NCBI GenBank assembly: GCA_963513935.1 | Contig: OY740768.1 | Location: 64,336,786-64,400,785 of the forward strand | DNA: 64,000 bases | Reading direction: 5' to 3' | Source of the DNA: Aphrophora alni | Taxonomy: Eukaryota; Arthropoda; Insecta; Hemiptera; Aphrophoridae | Part shown: piece after piece, positions 1-13,089 of the stretch | Layout: every line of letters begins with the position of its first letter | How positions within the stretch are numbered: position 1 is the stretch's first letter | Made by a program: the position numbers and the translations under genes | Notes under the pieces: model-generated | Databases searched by the model: none | What the model saw: the letters and a program-made list of their open reading frames with translations, nothing else | Told to the model about the DNA's origin: nothing

Positions 1-3000
1 TCACGCTGTTTTTGATAATGCAGTGGAAATTCTCAAAATCTAAGAATATGAAGAGTCACAAAAATTCTTAGTGGAGCCACAAAGGATGTGTTTAAATGCA
101 TAAGAAAGCATGGCTACTCGTCTGAAGAACCTCATCGTCCATGGCCCTTACAAATATAAAATTGCAAAGAATCCAAGAGGGGTGAGACGCCAGAATTTAC
201 CTACAAAAGAAAGTAAAAAGTGTTGAGTCCATATTACAGGAACACAAGGTTCCAAAACTCACTGATTATAGCTAAGTTGTAATAGGAGCTCGAACCCTCT
301 CGTTAGCTTTTCGGTGATGCTTCTGTTCAATATAATAATTGATGCCATACAGAGAGATATCTTTGAGAGAAATCGGAGACTTGGAGAATCATCTTATGCA
401 CTGAATAAATTGTATAGATTTAGTAACAAACCTGTATCCTGAACTCTACTGTTCAATGACGCTTGTCTCTGGGTAATTGCTGAAACCCTGCTAGGGAGTT
501 ATCTTGAGAGTTGTAAGGGGATAAAACATCTCTAGGGCACAAAATGTAGTTTTTCACTTTAACTCTGACAGGGACGCTGTATATTTTTCGAGGACCAAAA
601 TTATGGACTAAATGTAGAACTTACGTCCCGGTGATATATTACCCTGGATAAACGGTACTGGTCGAAGGAGACGTTTGCTGGTTTTGTTCTACGGAATACA
701 GACAACTGAACGTTTTATGGGAGTGGTCTGATGATCTAAAGGTGGTAACTCTAAACTCCGCAACGAATCTGTGAAGAATAACAGTCGGGTCGGGTCATAT
801 ATATATATATATACAATGGTCTTCCTAAAGTTTGGACTCTTACGTGTTTCCTTGAGGTGAAGCAAACCTTGATGCAAACTGTTGCGACAGTCTAAAGTCT
901 ATAATTTTATGTTGTTTTAGAGCCTCAAATATTTAAATTAAAAGGATTGTAATAAGTTTTTAAAAGATTTAATTTTTTTTAATATTTAAGTTACGTATGT
1001 AAATCAATGAAAAGAGCAGTGGCCAGCTTCGCAGCTCAAGCAAGTACACATTGCGGGAAATGAATACCTTTACAGATTCCACCTTGCGATTCCACCACTG
1101 CGAGGCTTGTTTGAATTAATTAAAAATTCTAAATAGCCTATATAACCGGTTTTATTGTATTTTGTATCACACAACAAAAGATGTAGACACTTCCTAATTC
1201 CAATTGTTCTATATATACAGTATTTTTTAATCGCGTTATTTAGATTTCGCACTGCCCTAATAAGTTGATAGCGAGTTCGAGCACTGTGTGCTTTATCTTT
1301 TTATTTTAACTTCTTTTTTTATCTACTTCCGGCACTAAGATAACGCGACCTTCTTCATTTCCTCGATATTGTTTTTTTACATATAAATAGTTCAAATATA
1401 TTTTGAACAACCCCAAAAACATTCGTCAGAGTTTTACTAAACTTCAATAGCTCCATTAAGTTTAATATAATTGTTTTCAAACACATTTTTGACATCTTTA
1501 TAATAATAACAATAATCTATTTCTGTCGCACAAAAAATTTAATAATATCTACAACTATATAAATGAACAAAACTATAATTTCTACATCACTGACAAATAA
1601 ATAGTTGTTTAATTTTCGGTCACGGTTCAATACTCTTAAGTATTTAAATAAGCTCCTATTATTTTTATTTTATTTTTTGTAACATTGAGGCTAACAAAAA
1701 AAATTCTAAAGATTATCTCGTTTTAAACTGTAAAGTAACACTTTCCTACTATTACAAATACAAATTGTCGATAATAAGCACTTCATTTAATGATTTTTTC
1801 AACACAAAAGCAAAAAGTTTAGTTGATATAATATGATTTGAGAAGTATGACGAAGAAATAAACATTATAATATATAATGCCCAGTAATAAGAAGCAGTAC
1901 TTCTTTTCAGTTATGAAAAAGCTATATGAATGACAGTCATTTCATTTCAATTCAATAGTAATAAATGTCGAGCAACACATATTGTCAGAGTTTTATGCTG
2001 TGAATAATGATGTGAAATACCTCTCCCTGCAATAATAGCATCGAATAAATGGGGGAATAACTCGAGTGAGAGAAACATCAAAATGTAAAACTCTGTTCAC
2101 TTTGGTTTTTTTTTTTTAAAGAAGTTTTTGTTTTCTAGTTCATTACAACCAGTTATTGTTAATTGAAATCTATACTTGATGAAAGTTATAAATAATCGGC
2201 TCTTTACCTACCCTTGTAATGTGAGAAGGAAGAAAATGTAAAAATATAAATTCGATTTAACTTGTTTTCTTCTAACAACAAGAAATAACATAGGCCAAAT
2301 ATCAGCACACAGTTATGCTGACGTGAGTTCAATGAATTTCCTTATTGGACAAAAAATGGATTCTATGACACATGTATAGAACACTTAAACTGAAAACTCA
2401 GCCAATTAGTTTGAATCCACCGTGATGTTTATAGGGTTTTACCCAGTTTACTAAATAATACAAGCAGATGGTTTAAACGTGGGCTTATCTCACCGCAATT
2501 GGAACTTGTGAACCGTCAAAGGTTAAGCTGGTTCGAGCTCAGTTGATGACGTAGCATTTCCCTTTGTGTTACCTAAGTCTTCATGATGCCTAAAGTAAAA
2601 AGTTGAGCTACTAATCAGATTGAAATTCGGGTGTTCAAGGGACTAGATTTTATTTTGGGTTATATCTTCGTTTGAAAAATATTTTAAGGCATTTTTACTT
2701 GAATTATTGCAAAACTTTGTGCAAAAACAGACTGAACAGGTTTAACAAAACTGTCAGATAATACTTAAAACAACCTGTGAACAAAATCTAACTAAAATTG
2801 CGACCGATGGAGAGCTAACTCATATATATTTCAGTGGCGATTGTTCAATATATGTGAAATGATTCTACAATTATAAATAAACTATTTATTTTTACAAATA
2901 AAGTAGAGTAGTATAAATATCTGTAAACATTAACTAGAGAAGCAATGCATCGATTTATAAGTGCTTTTGATTAGTTAGAGCACCTTGTGTTGAAGTGTAG

Positions 3001-3196
3001 GATAGACAAATGCATCCTCATTGAATCGCTAGATAATAAGCATTGTTATGCACTTCCAGATTAATTACAGAATGACAAATACATACGGATTGACGCATAA
3101 GTTTTTCATTCTCGCGTCAACTCTCAGTACAGTAAAGGGTGACAATGCGTGGATTATTTAAGTCAACAAGTAACGGGATTTACTAATATATAAATA

Positions 3197-3198
<2 letters not shown>
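1..3198. other. AT-rich stretch without a recognised gene
   Basis: I see no coding exon, RNA gene or recognisable transposon in this stretch. Open frames are short and have no family resemblance. A short TA run lies near 796-814. Because the myosin exons at 12286-12662 are on the minus strand and the following motor exon was not found here, this region is probably intronic; that is an inference. Confidence 0.5.

Positions 3199-3237
<39 letters not shown>
3199..3237. repeat. (AT)n microsatellite
   Basis: An uninterrupted AT dinucleotide run of about 39 bases in AT-rich sequence. Nothing around it suggests a function. Confidence 0.95.
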
Positions 3238-3239
<2 letters not shown>

Positions 3240-4205
3240 TTTACTAAAATACAGGAAGTGGGAAAATTAATATCATAAGTCGTTAATAAGTCAGGGTATT
3301 CGTGATTGTAAGTGTAGGTAAATGAATATGGAAGATGGTATATTTAGTGTTGAAAGTGACAATCAAACAATATTATCTGAGCTCCTTATGATTAATAACT
3401 ATTTAAAATGAATTGGTTAAAGAGTTTAAAAAAATTAACTTTTTCAATCCAGTCACAGACATCTTTGCTTTAAAAAAGCAGACAATCAAATACTGGTAAT
3501 GGAAACTAAAATTTTATATGCACTTATACATATGTTGCACTCATGGCGATAAAATGACCCATGTAAAGGAGTGCAGACGTCAGAGTGATTTAACAATTAA
3601 ACCTGGGGGTAAAATTACAAGTTTGTAAATTTTAGTTTTAATAATATTTATTTTGGACGTCCAACCTTTTTTTTTTTTTTGTTTTGTTCAAAATTTTCAT
3701 AGAGGTCCCTTTGGGACTGGGGAGCCAAAAATTAGCTGGCTATACCACCCATATAAACAAAATCATAGAATTAACAACGTATCGATATTTCCTGTATAGG
3801 ACCTAATGTTCTAGGTAGACTGTTGTTTGTTTGTTTAGAGGAACCTTCACTACACAGGCAATAACTGCACGATTCATTAAATTTATTTTTAACCTAACAC
3901 AAAACTGAGATTTTACCAATCTTTATTAATTTATAAAAAAAAAAATACTGAACGGCTAAAGACATTTTTAAAAAAGAAATCTTATTTAAAGAAGAGACCA
4001 TTTTAAAATTATTTTACATCTGATAAATTTTAAGTATGCAAGATAAAACATATTCAGACAGATTTAATACAAAGCTCTCAAGAGCGCTTTTAGTTCAAAT
4101 TATGTAACAAGATGACAATTATAAAATTTTAATATTTCAATAATTAATAAGCAAAAATTAATTATAAGCTTTTAAATTTAAAGAAAAAATAATAAAACAC
4201 TTTTT
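3238..4205. other. AT-rich stretch, nothing recognised
   Basis: No coding or structured feature found. A T-run lies near 3668-3680. Confidence 0.5.
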
Positions 4206-4656
4206 TTTGTAACTTCCACTTTTTATTAGTCAAGCCGACCAATGGTTTCGCCTGCTAAGGCATTGACGAGGCTGTATTACAGACTGAAGGGGAAATATTT
4301 CATTTTGATAATAAAGGTAAAAAATTTAATGCTTTGGAGAGCTTAGAAGTTAAAAGAATAAGGTACTATAATCCTAATTTAGTTTTAAATGACAATTAAA
4401 TTTGTATAATTCTCCCTTAGTAAAACCTTTAAAAGTTTTCTGTACCTAGAACAGTTAACGGGTTTTGCCATTCTATATTGTTCCTATGGTCATTGCCCAG
4501 GCCGGGTATTTCCCCACCCTTCCATTCATTGTATCTAACTCCCGCCATCTAGTTTTTAAGGTTCTCTGGTTTTCATTTTCTGTAATACAGCCTCGTCAAT
4601 GCCTTAGTAGGCGAAACCATTGGTCGGCTTGACTAATAAAAAGTGGAAGTTACAAA
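4206..4656. mobile_element. Inverted-repeat element built from a Penelope-like 3' tail
   Basis: The left arm (about 4206-4282) and right arm (about 4580-4656) are reverse complements over about 76 bases with a single clear mismatch (CCTGCTAAGG against CCTACTAAGG). The interior is about 300 bases. The arm contains GCC-loop-GGC-GAAAC and GGTCGGC and ends in AATAAA-rich sequence. The same order occurs in the tail of the minus-strand Penelope-like element at 27.4 kb, so the arms look like a Penelope-like 3' end duplicated in inverted orientation. The near-perfect arms suggest recent formation or gene conversion. No protein is encoded. Confidence 0.75.
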
Positions 4657-5837
4657 ATATAAATAAATTGTGTTTTATTTTCTTCTTTAAACTTGGAATT
4701 CCACCAAGAATTTTCGGTCAAAGCTTTTAAATTCATTTAGAAACTCAATCTTGAATATAGCTAGTACAAAATTAATGGTGAATTACCTAGTTTGTAGACA
4801 ATAGACGGTGATTGGCCTAACGAGGCATCGTAACAAATTAACTTGGATGTAGGACTAAACTGAATAAGAAATTTTTTAATATTAAATGCATTATTCACTT
4901 TACTTTTTTCATAATTGTGACACTACTTTTAAAATGCACCCTTAAACTTTTATGTAATAAATTGAAAACTGGTCTCACTCTCGAAATAGCTCTATTAACT
5001 AGAGAAGACTACTTCCTTGAGCGTTCGGCTAATTTTAGAATTGACCTTGCACTCTTTAACAATAAAGCTGTATTTCCGAACAGATAGCTCCTTATCTTAT
5101 AAAACTGTTTTTACATGGTTCTTTGCTTAGTATGATGAATTAATTTTAAAATGAGCGTAATAATGTATTTTAGTTCTGCCTAGGATTTTTCTTTGGACAA
5201 CCCTACATTGTACTATTTTAAAATCTGTATAAAGTGTACATTAATGTGTAATGTAGATCCATATTCCAAGACTATGGAGAATGGAGTCACATTCACGTCA
5301 ACTATAATTAAACAACTAATAAATTACAATATTTTGTTGCAAATATAAATATATTTTGTGAAGTAATCACTAAGTAACCTAATACTAAATTAAGATTGTT
5401 TTTTTATAAATATGGGCAATAACATTTTTGACTAAATCTCCAACACTAGCAAAATTTCAGTAGTAATGTCCACCCCAAGTTTTGATTTTATACATGCTAT
5501 AGTCTCAACCTCAATACATCAGTAAAGTGTATGTTGGTTGCCCACCCATCCTCGACTTCTAGCAACTAGAGCTAAGAAGTAAATACTGGAATGTAGAAAA
5601 TGCATGCATAAAACAGAATGCATGACCTGAATTTGACAGGAAAAACAAGAGACGAATAGAATGCAAATAAATAAAATTCACAGCATACCAAGTATTTATT
5701 ATATTACGCAATTGTTTTGCTTAACATTAAAACTAATAAGAAGTAAATTTCTCAACGTTTTCTCAGAATGTGAGTACAGGCAAAAGACACAAATTTTCAA
5801 CTTCAATTTAAAAACGAAAAATCATTGCCTTATAAAT
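4657..5837. other. AT-rich stretch, nothing recognised
   Basis: No gene or repeat identified. The frames are short and closed. Confidence 0.5.
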
Positions 5838-5970
5838 AAAAAGGGGGGAAATAAAGACCCCCCAGCCTTTTAATAATTTAAAAGAAGACTACATAAATAA
5901 AGGTGTAGATCGAAGTAGGGCCCTCGAGACTATCAAGTCCGTACTCACTATAGGTGAGCCCCTGAGGGTA
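5838..5970 (+). repeat. Unclassified interspersed repeat, copy 1 (truncated)
   Basis: This shares two blocks with the family at 48, 50, 57 and 58 kb: a GACCCCC-AGCC block near 5850, and CGTACTCACT ... GTGAGCCCCTGAGGG near 5940-5968. The blocks are closer together than in the longer copies, so the copy has an internal deletion. No coding capacity. Confidence 0.6.
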
Positions 5971-8900
5971 TATTTGAAAATAAATTACCAAGTTATAATC
6001 ATGCGTTTTGTGAATTCAATTTTAAAATGACGAACCATCACTTCTAAAGATTTGTTAAACCACAAGTAAAGTTTCTCGACTTTTTTTGTGAAGAAACTCA
6101 GATCTACACTTTACGTAGAGTATGTGTAAAAAGTTTCATAGAATTGAACTCTCATAGTTATACTATGTCCATATTTGAAATCGTCAGCTCTTTATCCACT
6201 ATTTAATCACAATGATGGTTTATTTAGTGAAATCATTTACAAAATTCTTTATTTAAAATGGTATTTTATGGCTTTGCAAAGAATAATTACTTTCAAAATA
6301 TTGTATTTCTCAAATTGTATAGTTTTCCTTAATTTTAAATATATATTCAAGGTTTGGGAATAAATGAAATCGTTCTTTTATATCCAACGAGGCAGTGTAT
6401 TCTATATTTTATTCAGTTTTCTTCTCAGAGAATTATTGTGAAGGATATGTTTCAGGAAAATACTTTCACATTTTACAAAATGTGGCTTTCAAATATAATA
6501 TTCTTTTCCGATTAGTTTGCCAATATCAATAGATTATACCAAATCTTGCATAATAATGTGTTTTTCAGTTTAGATTTATTTAATAATATTTTCTTGAATT
6601 GCAGTTCATAGCTGATAAGACCATTGCGTGTTATTATATTTGTAAATTGTTCAGATTACCTGATTATTCTCAAAGAAATATTTTTAAAAGGTGTAATATG
6701 AACCTACATTTTTAATTCATAGAGTTCGAAAAGGAGATGTACACAGGGGCAAAAATCGGTTTACATAAAATTAGAAAATGACTTTAAAAAAGTCCAGATC
6801 TCTCTATAAAATGTAAAATGGTGCTCATATTTAAAAATTTGTATTTTTATAAAGCTGAGCAAAGGTATGTTTTCAAAAACTCGGAGTTGCAACTCAATAT
6901 TAGTATTTACATAACTAGTATCTAAAGTATATAAAAATACACACATGTAATTGAAAATCTTTATTAAGGACTAATTTTGTTAAAGTTGTGTGTGTGATCC
7001 TTAAATTTCTCTAAGTGAGAGTTGAAATTGTATAACAGTGTTTATATGTTTGTGGTCCATCAAATCCAAAATTTTAGACATCCCCCCCCCCGATATTTTA
7101 CATTTGGGCATATTTTTGTACTTTTTTCCGACTACGACTCTAGTTTCACTATGTCTGGAGAACGAGACGAAGGTCAGTTTGGCAAACTAGGTAACTCTGG
7201 CCCATAGTTACTTATACAATGTGGAAATAAATTATATTTATTATATATAATATAGTTCTTTACACATGTGTAAATATATTTTTAATATTTCCTATTATTG
7301 TAGATTATTTTTAGATGAACCGCTAAGAAATTACAATATAATATTTACATTAATTTAATTAAATGGATACCTTATATGGACAACTATATCAACTCTATGA
7401 TTTTTCTGTAAGCTATAAAGAGAAGTGTACCAAACCTCTCTGGAGATCTATTTTACGAGCTTGTTTCTCATGGCGTAGCCACTTATCCACAAGAGATCAA
7501 ATAGCAGCCTGATTTCCTGAATTGCGTCATCAAATATCCGGACACCGGAACAACGTACCGGTATATCCCGAAAAACTTTATTGCCTATCTTGTACTACCC
7601 TTTAGATGTCTACTTCAAAATGTAGGGTCAAACTCGTTCATTTAGGTTTTTATTATTTGTGAATTAATTGAATAAATTTGTATTCATTTTTGTTTGTTTT
7701 CATCAGCACATTGAATGATAATTTTAATTTACTACTTAGAAAAGAAGTTTAGTTAAATTTCAAACCTTTTACTGAAATGAATAATTTAATTTTTACTACT
7801 AAAATATAATGAAAACTTTTTATTCGATAGTTTATAGAAACACTGGAAAGGGGATCATTTATTATTATTATTATTATTAAAACCAGCTATTGGTTAAAAA
7901 ATATATGTACTGAAGGAATACTACTAAAACTTTATTTCAATTTTCTTTAAGAATTACATTTTCGGAACATTAATCTACAACTATATTTATTTATAATAGG
8001 ATATCTTTGCAACTGTCATAGATTTACATATCCCCAGGTCCTTTACTTTTTTACTTCACTCCCCTGATCGTTTTGCGTAGTCTACTAGTTGGAATAATAT
8101 TTCTTCAGTCTTATGGTTAAGTTAATTTTATTCGAAACAAACTCTGGCCTATGAGAACGTTTTAATCAATTAAAATTCTACCTTTCACTCCAAAACTCTA
8201 ATCTTATTAGATGGGACTTTTGCATAGCAAATCATATCTTCCAAATTTGGAAAATTTGTGGGTGAAATTTAAAATTTCGAAAACAAAACGTCATAATTTT
8301 TCTTTTCTGATCCAAAAATCAAATACATAATCAAAATCGGAGGCTGTCCGGATGAAAAATGTCATGACCAAAATGGCTGAACCGATTTCCACTGATCTTT
8401 CTCTTAGACGATTTTTAACGAAACTGAAATGTTTAATTTTTGTTATAAACCAAAAGAGAATTAAAATCTTTTCAAATATTTAGCCAAAACTAGATTTTGT
8501 ATTCCTACTTTTTACTCATAAAAAAAGAAGGAAAAAAAGAAAAGTTTTTCACTTATTTTAATGAAAAGACGTTATCTTCTGCAACCCTAAAAATAAATTT
8601 GTTTTTAACCTTTATAACGGTTTTCGTTTCAACAACAGAGTATTGCTGCATCAGTAATTTTTGACCGAGGATCATGTCCTTAATTAATATCATATCAAAG
8701 TTGGTGTATTTGGTTAATAAAGAATTGCAATTCAGCGAATTTATATCAAAATCAAAAGCGAAAAAAAAGGGTTAAAATAAAATTATTTATTTTTAACTGC
8801 TAATTTATATTTATGAAAATTAAATACGATGTTAAAAATAAGAAATGTCATCAATTATATTTTGCTATGAATACAGTTATTCTTTCCTTCAATCGTTTCA

Positions 8901-11900
8901 ACTCATACAATTTAGTAAAACATAATTTTCATGTTTTTAATGTCAAAATTTTTTTAAATGTAATACATTATACTTTTTAAAATATTTCTCGTTAAATTTT
9001 CTCATAATATTCTCTTCTTTTTACCTGTATATATTAAATCCGTATTTTGGCTTTTATCTCTCTACTTCGAGCAAGTAAGCCTACTAAAACCAACACATTC
9101 CCTCGGGTGCATAAATAATCAAGTTGCTCAGGGAAACGAATCCCAGCTCTCACCGTATTTTATCATTCTGGCTTGTCATCTTTTTACATTACCTGGAAAT
9201 CATATCTCTGCTACTTAACATACTGATTCATCAAACTTTATATCTGATAAAATTCTATACTTCACTTCTATTCAGCGAAAACATTCAAATCACTTTAAGC
9301 AGTATCAATTCCGACCAACATGTCCTCTACTTTAAATGTAAAGAATAACTTACGTTTATTTTATAACATAAAATAATAACAATAATATCCCGCCTTAGTC
9401 AGCAAATGCTTTAAAATATTAATAAAAACAAAAACTTGAGTTAAAAATAGATAATGAAACAGAAAACATTCCAACAACTGAATGACACTTAACTGTTACA
9501 TTTTCGGAACCCTACTCTCTTCGGAGAGGGTGCAACTTGGCGGCATGCCCGTGTTTCTTTCAGTTTAGTTATATTTAATTATTTGTTAGCTACAGTATGC
9601 CTACAGTGTGACTATTGTATTTCAATATTTGCAAATCAGTGAACAATGGATTCAAGAACAATATCCGGATGGTAAATGTAAGTCTTTATAAAAATATAAC
9701 TACAAAGTCTAATACGGACTGTTTAGAGAAATGGTTACCAAGCCTTTGATTGTCAGTCTAAATGATGTCGTTATAAATCAAGATTGAAATAAAAGAAATA
9801 AGATATCTGTACTATATAATTCAGTTAAAAAATTGGTATCTGAAAATTGCTGTATTAGTAGATAATATGTGATGAAAAGATTAAACAATTTGACTAATTT
9901 TATAAGGGTAAAAAACTCAACGTATACTAACATTTTGAGACTATTATAATTAAATTTTTATTATTTTTCCATGTTTGGGACCACATCAGAATCATAGCCT
10001 ATCCACCCATACTGCGAGGGCCTTATCCACGTTAATGATATCAATCTATAAAAAAACTCTATGAGAACTAATAAAAATTTTAATAAAACAGCACAGAATG
10101 TAAAATCTTTAAGAAAAAGAAAAGAAATGTTTTATGAGTTGTTTTCACAATGTCTTTCACAATGCGGGTGCCAGAAGAACTAAATTAACGTGTTCCTAAC
10201 ACAAATGTTAAAGAAAAAACAATATAATGATCACGAACATTTAAATTTTGTTTCATTATAAAAACGATAATTTATAAAGTTTCTTGCTCGAGAGTTCTTT
10301 ATTTTAACTAAAGTTAATTCCGAGCGGAAATGCTCTTGCAAGGGGTTTTCGCCATATTTTAATCACTTATCGTAACAAATTTTATCTGAAAAACAATGAT
10401 TTCCGAACAGTAATTTATACATATATAAATTAAAAAACAAAACTTACCAATAATTCACCTTGAATCAAAGCCAAAATAAAGATGACCTTTAAAATGAAAT
10501 ATCACACATACATTTCCGATGATTCGATAAAAATTATTGAAATAATCTGTTTAAACGTTTAAAATTGTTCTTTTTGAGGTGAATTTAAAGATGGCGGTCC
10601 ATCTACAGAGCCTTAAATATGGAGTTATCCGTCTTAAATGTACGTTCATATTTGATTAAATGCTGATAAAGAAAATCACGCTCGTTATAAATCTGGCAAA
10701 TTATTACAACTAAAAATTAATCTAATAAAAAGCTTACTGATTAGATCATCATAAATATAATCTCTGATGACATGGACTTCACGATCGTCGTTAAATTGCT
10801 TAATTAAGCAATGGTCATTAATTGCACGAATTAAACTAATTTTATTGGTTTTTGATGTTTTGCCTCCGCTATATTACCGGGTCTTCTAACTTTACAATGA
10901 TGGTGCACAAAGCTCATTTAAAAGTAAAATTTAAAATTAGAATGTTAAAAAAAAAAAAAAATTATAAATCAAATTTTCAAAAAAAAACTTTCTCAACAAC
11001 CAACAATACCGTTTATTATTTTTACAAAATTAAATCATTGTGTGTGCCTTTGAATGTAAGAATATACAAAAAATAATTCATACCAGAACATGGGAGTGTT
11101 TTTTATTAGCTACTTGTTAAAACTTGAAACATTCCAACCAAATTTTATAAAGCATTAGGAATGATATAGGCTATACACTAAATATTTACATTAAAAATGT
11201 TCATTGTTAACTTTTTTGATTTTAGCCTATTTTTGCATAATTTGGATGTTCAACCATTTTTAATGTAAACCCTATGGAGTGAATGGCACATATATAATAG
11301 ATCTTTCGTGACAGGAAAAAGAAGTTATTAAATTGAGCTTATACAACTTCTCAAATGTCGAAAAAGTACTATCTCTGTAATTTTTCTCTTCAGATTCAGA
11401 AAATAGTAGACAAAGCATGATAAATTACATGTTCTTATACGTGTAAAACTCATTTCGTCAATACAGGACTTATGTTTTAATTCTTTAAACTTTAAATAAT
11501 TATATAAATCTGTAATTTTAAACGTAGAAAAAACTAATTTACGTTGGTTTTAATTGTTGACTACCGTATTCTAGGACTATTTAAAAAAAATTGATAATTT
11601 AAAACCTTTGAAGAGTTGAATATTAAAAACACTGATTTATTAAATCTTTGTTAATTATATAGATTGCCTGTATTTATTTACTATTATCAATCATTTAATA
11701 AATCCAAATATTTAGCAGTATTTATAATTTTCAACCATTTTTATATATTTTTTAAATAATTATTTTTGAGAAATATATTAAATCCATAAATTTGAAGAAA
11801 CCGAGCTTATTGAAATACATATTTGCTTGGTTATATTATCACTAAAAATATAATTTTAAACAATTTGTGTTAATACACGTTTTAGTATTAAATCTATGTG

Positions 11901-12285
11901 ATGTCTAATCTATTTAGACATCTTAAACATTATACATAAAGTTCTTTTCCATATCATCTTATTTCTTAACATTTCGACCAAAGCCATGACGATCCTCTGC
12001 TATCCTAACAGTTCACAAAATACTTATGTCATACGTGCAAAAATTCGGTACAGTGACTCATCAAATATCACATCACTAATACAACATTTCAACATCTCAA
12101 ACTCAGGTTGGTCGGTATTGCAACACAGGATGGCGATTCAGTTGTTTTAGTAATTTAGAAATTTCACCATGGCGATAAAGAGTACATTAAGTGATTCTAG
12201 CAAATTGAGGTTTTCTACAACGAAACTTAATCAACGTTTATAACTTCACCTGTTGACAGCTCATATAAAGTCTCATAAAGGATAC
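5971..12285. other. Long AT-rich stretch, probably intron of the myosin gene
   Basis: No supported exon. It holds a C10 tract (7082-7091), an ATT run (about 7859-7879), and a low-support candidate at 9557-9660 where an Inr-like TTTCAGTTT precedes an ATG followed by GT splice-like sequence. If the myosin gene continues leftwards, the whole stretch is intron 2. Confidence 0.45.
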
Positions 12286-12385
12286 ATATATTTGATCTCT
12301 GGCGTAGCGGACTTGCAGATTGCGGTTGATGCCCACCTCATCTATATCCGAGATCACAGTCATGTCCGGCACCCCAGCATTGGGG
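12286..12385 (-). CDS. Myosin heavy chain, coding exon 2 (motor domain start)
   Basis: Read on the minus strand this exon encodes GVPDMTVISDIDE followed by NLQVRYARDQIY. That matches the start of the myosin motor core, whose usual form is G-V-x-D-M, then a D/E-rich linker, then N-L-x-x-R-Y and I-Y-T-Y-x-G-S-I-L. Myosin heavy chains are actin-dependent ATPase motors; the ATP-binding P-loop would be encoded further on. The exon is 100 bases: it starts after an AG at 12386-12387 and ends at a GT donor (GTATCC, 12285-12280) directly after the Tyr codon, where the family would continue T-Y. An alternative acceptor six bases further upstream on the minus strand would add Asn-Ser. The class is unresolved; the MyTH4-FERM classes (VII, XV, XXII-like) resemble it most. 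The following exon was not found in the window. Confidence 0.8.
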
Positions 12386-12624
12386 CTGTTACCTAAAACA
12401 CAAAATATAATAATTTTAATATAATTTTTAAAAAAACAAAACAAAAGAACAAAAAGAAATAGACTACAATAAACAATTTACTATTAAAAATAATTCTCGT
12501 TTACCTTTAAAGTTACGAATATAATGCATAATATCGGGCTGCAAGATATAAGAGTTATTGAGGGACTGCCCGTAATGGCAAGATTCCAAATATTAAAAAA
12601 TAGTTGAAATATTGCATCGCCTAC

Positions 12625-12662
12625 CTGACCACTTTCCCTGGGGTGGAGTTTCTCCGAACCAT
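12625..12662 (-). CDS. Myosin heavy chain, coding exon 1 (start codon)
   Basis: An ATG at 12662-12660 opens a short frame (MVRRNSTPGKVV plus two bases) that ends at CAG followed by the donor GTAGGC. The two leftover bases AG join the C at the start of exon 2 to make a Ser codon, so the phases fit and the frame runs straight into the GVPDM motor segment. The intron is 239 bases. An in-frame TAG lies two codons before the ATG, so translation cannot begin further upstream in this exon. The -3 base is T, a weak initiation context. That a short basic leader precedes the motor is inferred from splice fit only, not from homology. Confidence 0.55.
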
Positions 12663-12897
12663 AAACTATATCTGAGTGAATTTTCAAAACTGACAATACT
12701 TCATGAAAATATTCAGCAAATCTTATAAAGCAACATTAGTTTTAAATACGAGTAGCAACTCAATTGAGACGTAACAGTTATTGTGGGTTTGATTATAAAC
12801 AAACACTTTTGTCTACTAAATACTTAATTTTACTAATTTATCATCGGCTACAATATCTTAAGGATAGCTTTAAAAAAACCTGAAATGATATGTTCTA
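12663..12897. promoter_or_regulatory. Presumed 5' flank or leader of the myosin gene
   Basis: This is the sequence just upstream of the proposed start codon on the minus strand. It is AT-rich, and I see no clear TATA-Inr pair or CpG-rich island. It is labelled only because of its position. Confidence 0.2.
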
Positions 12898-13063
12898 TGA
12901 TTAAATAAAGCAATAAAGCTAAAGTTTCAAAATTATTTTAATAATATAAATAATGCCGTATATAATATAAATAATAAAAATTCCGCAAGACGAAACAATT
13001 TAGCTCATTTATATTATTAAAATAATTTTGAAACTTTATCTTTATTGCTTTATTTAATCCTTG
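12898..13063. mobile_element. MITE-like element with 53-bp inverted repeats
   Basis: The left arm (12898-12950) and right arm (about 13008-13063) are near-perfect reverse complements containing ATTAAATAAAGCAATAAAG and TTTCAAAATTATTTTAATA. About 55 bases separate them. No protein is encoded. It seems to have landed next to a TATGTTCTAT motif that recurs at 13105 and 13608. A target duplication is not clear. Confidence 0.7.
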
Positions 13064-13089
13064 GATATAGAGTTTCAACAAGAAATATC

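Noticed and set aside
2525..2545. GGTTCGAGCTC resembling a tRNA B box
   Set aside because: No A box or acceptor stem at the proper distance.
7022..7207. Short frame ending MSGERDEGQFGKLGNSGP
   Set aside because: It looks somewhat protein-like but has no family match and no convincing splice context.
12484..12696. 70-codon minus-strand frame over the first myosin exon
   Set aside because: It is in a different frame from the proposed start codon and runs through the intron; the spliced reading explains the region better.
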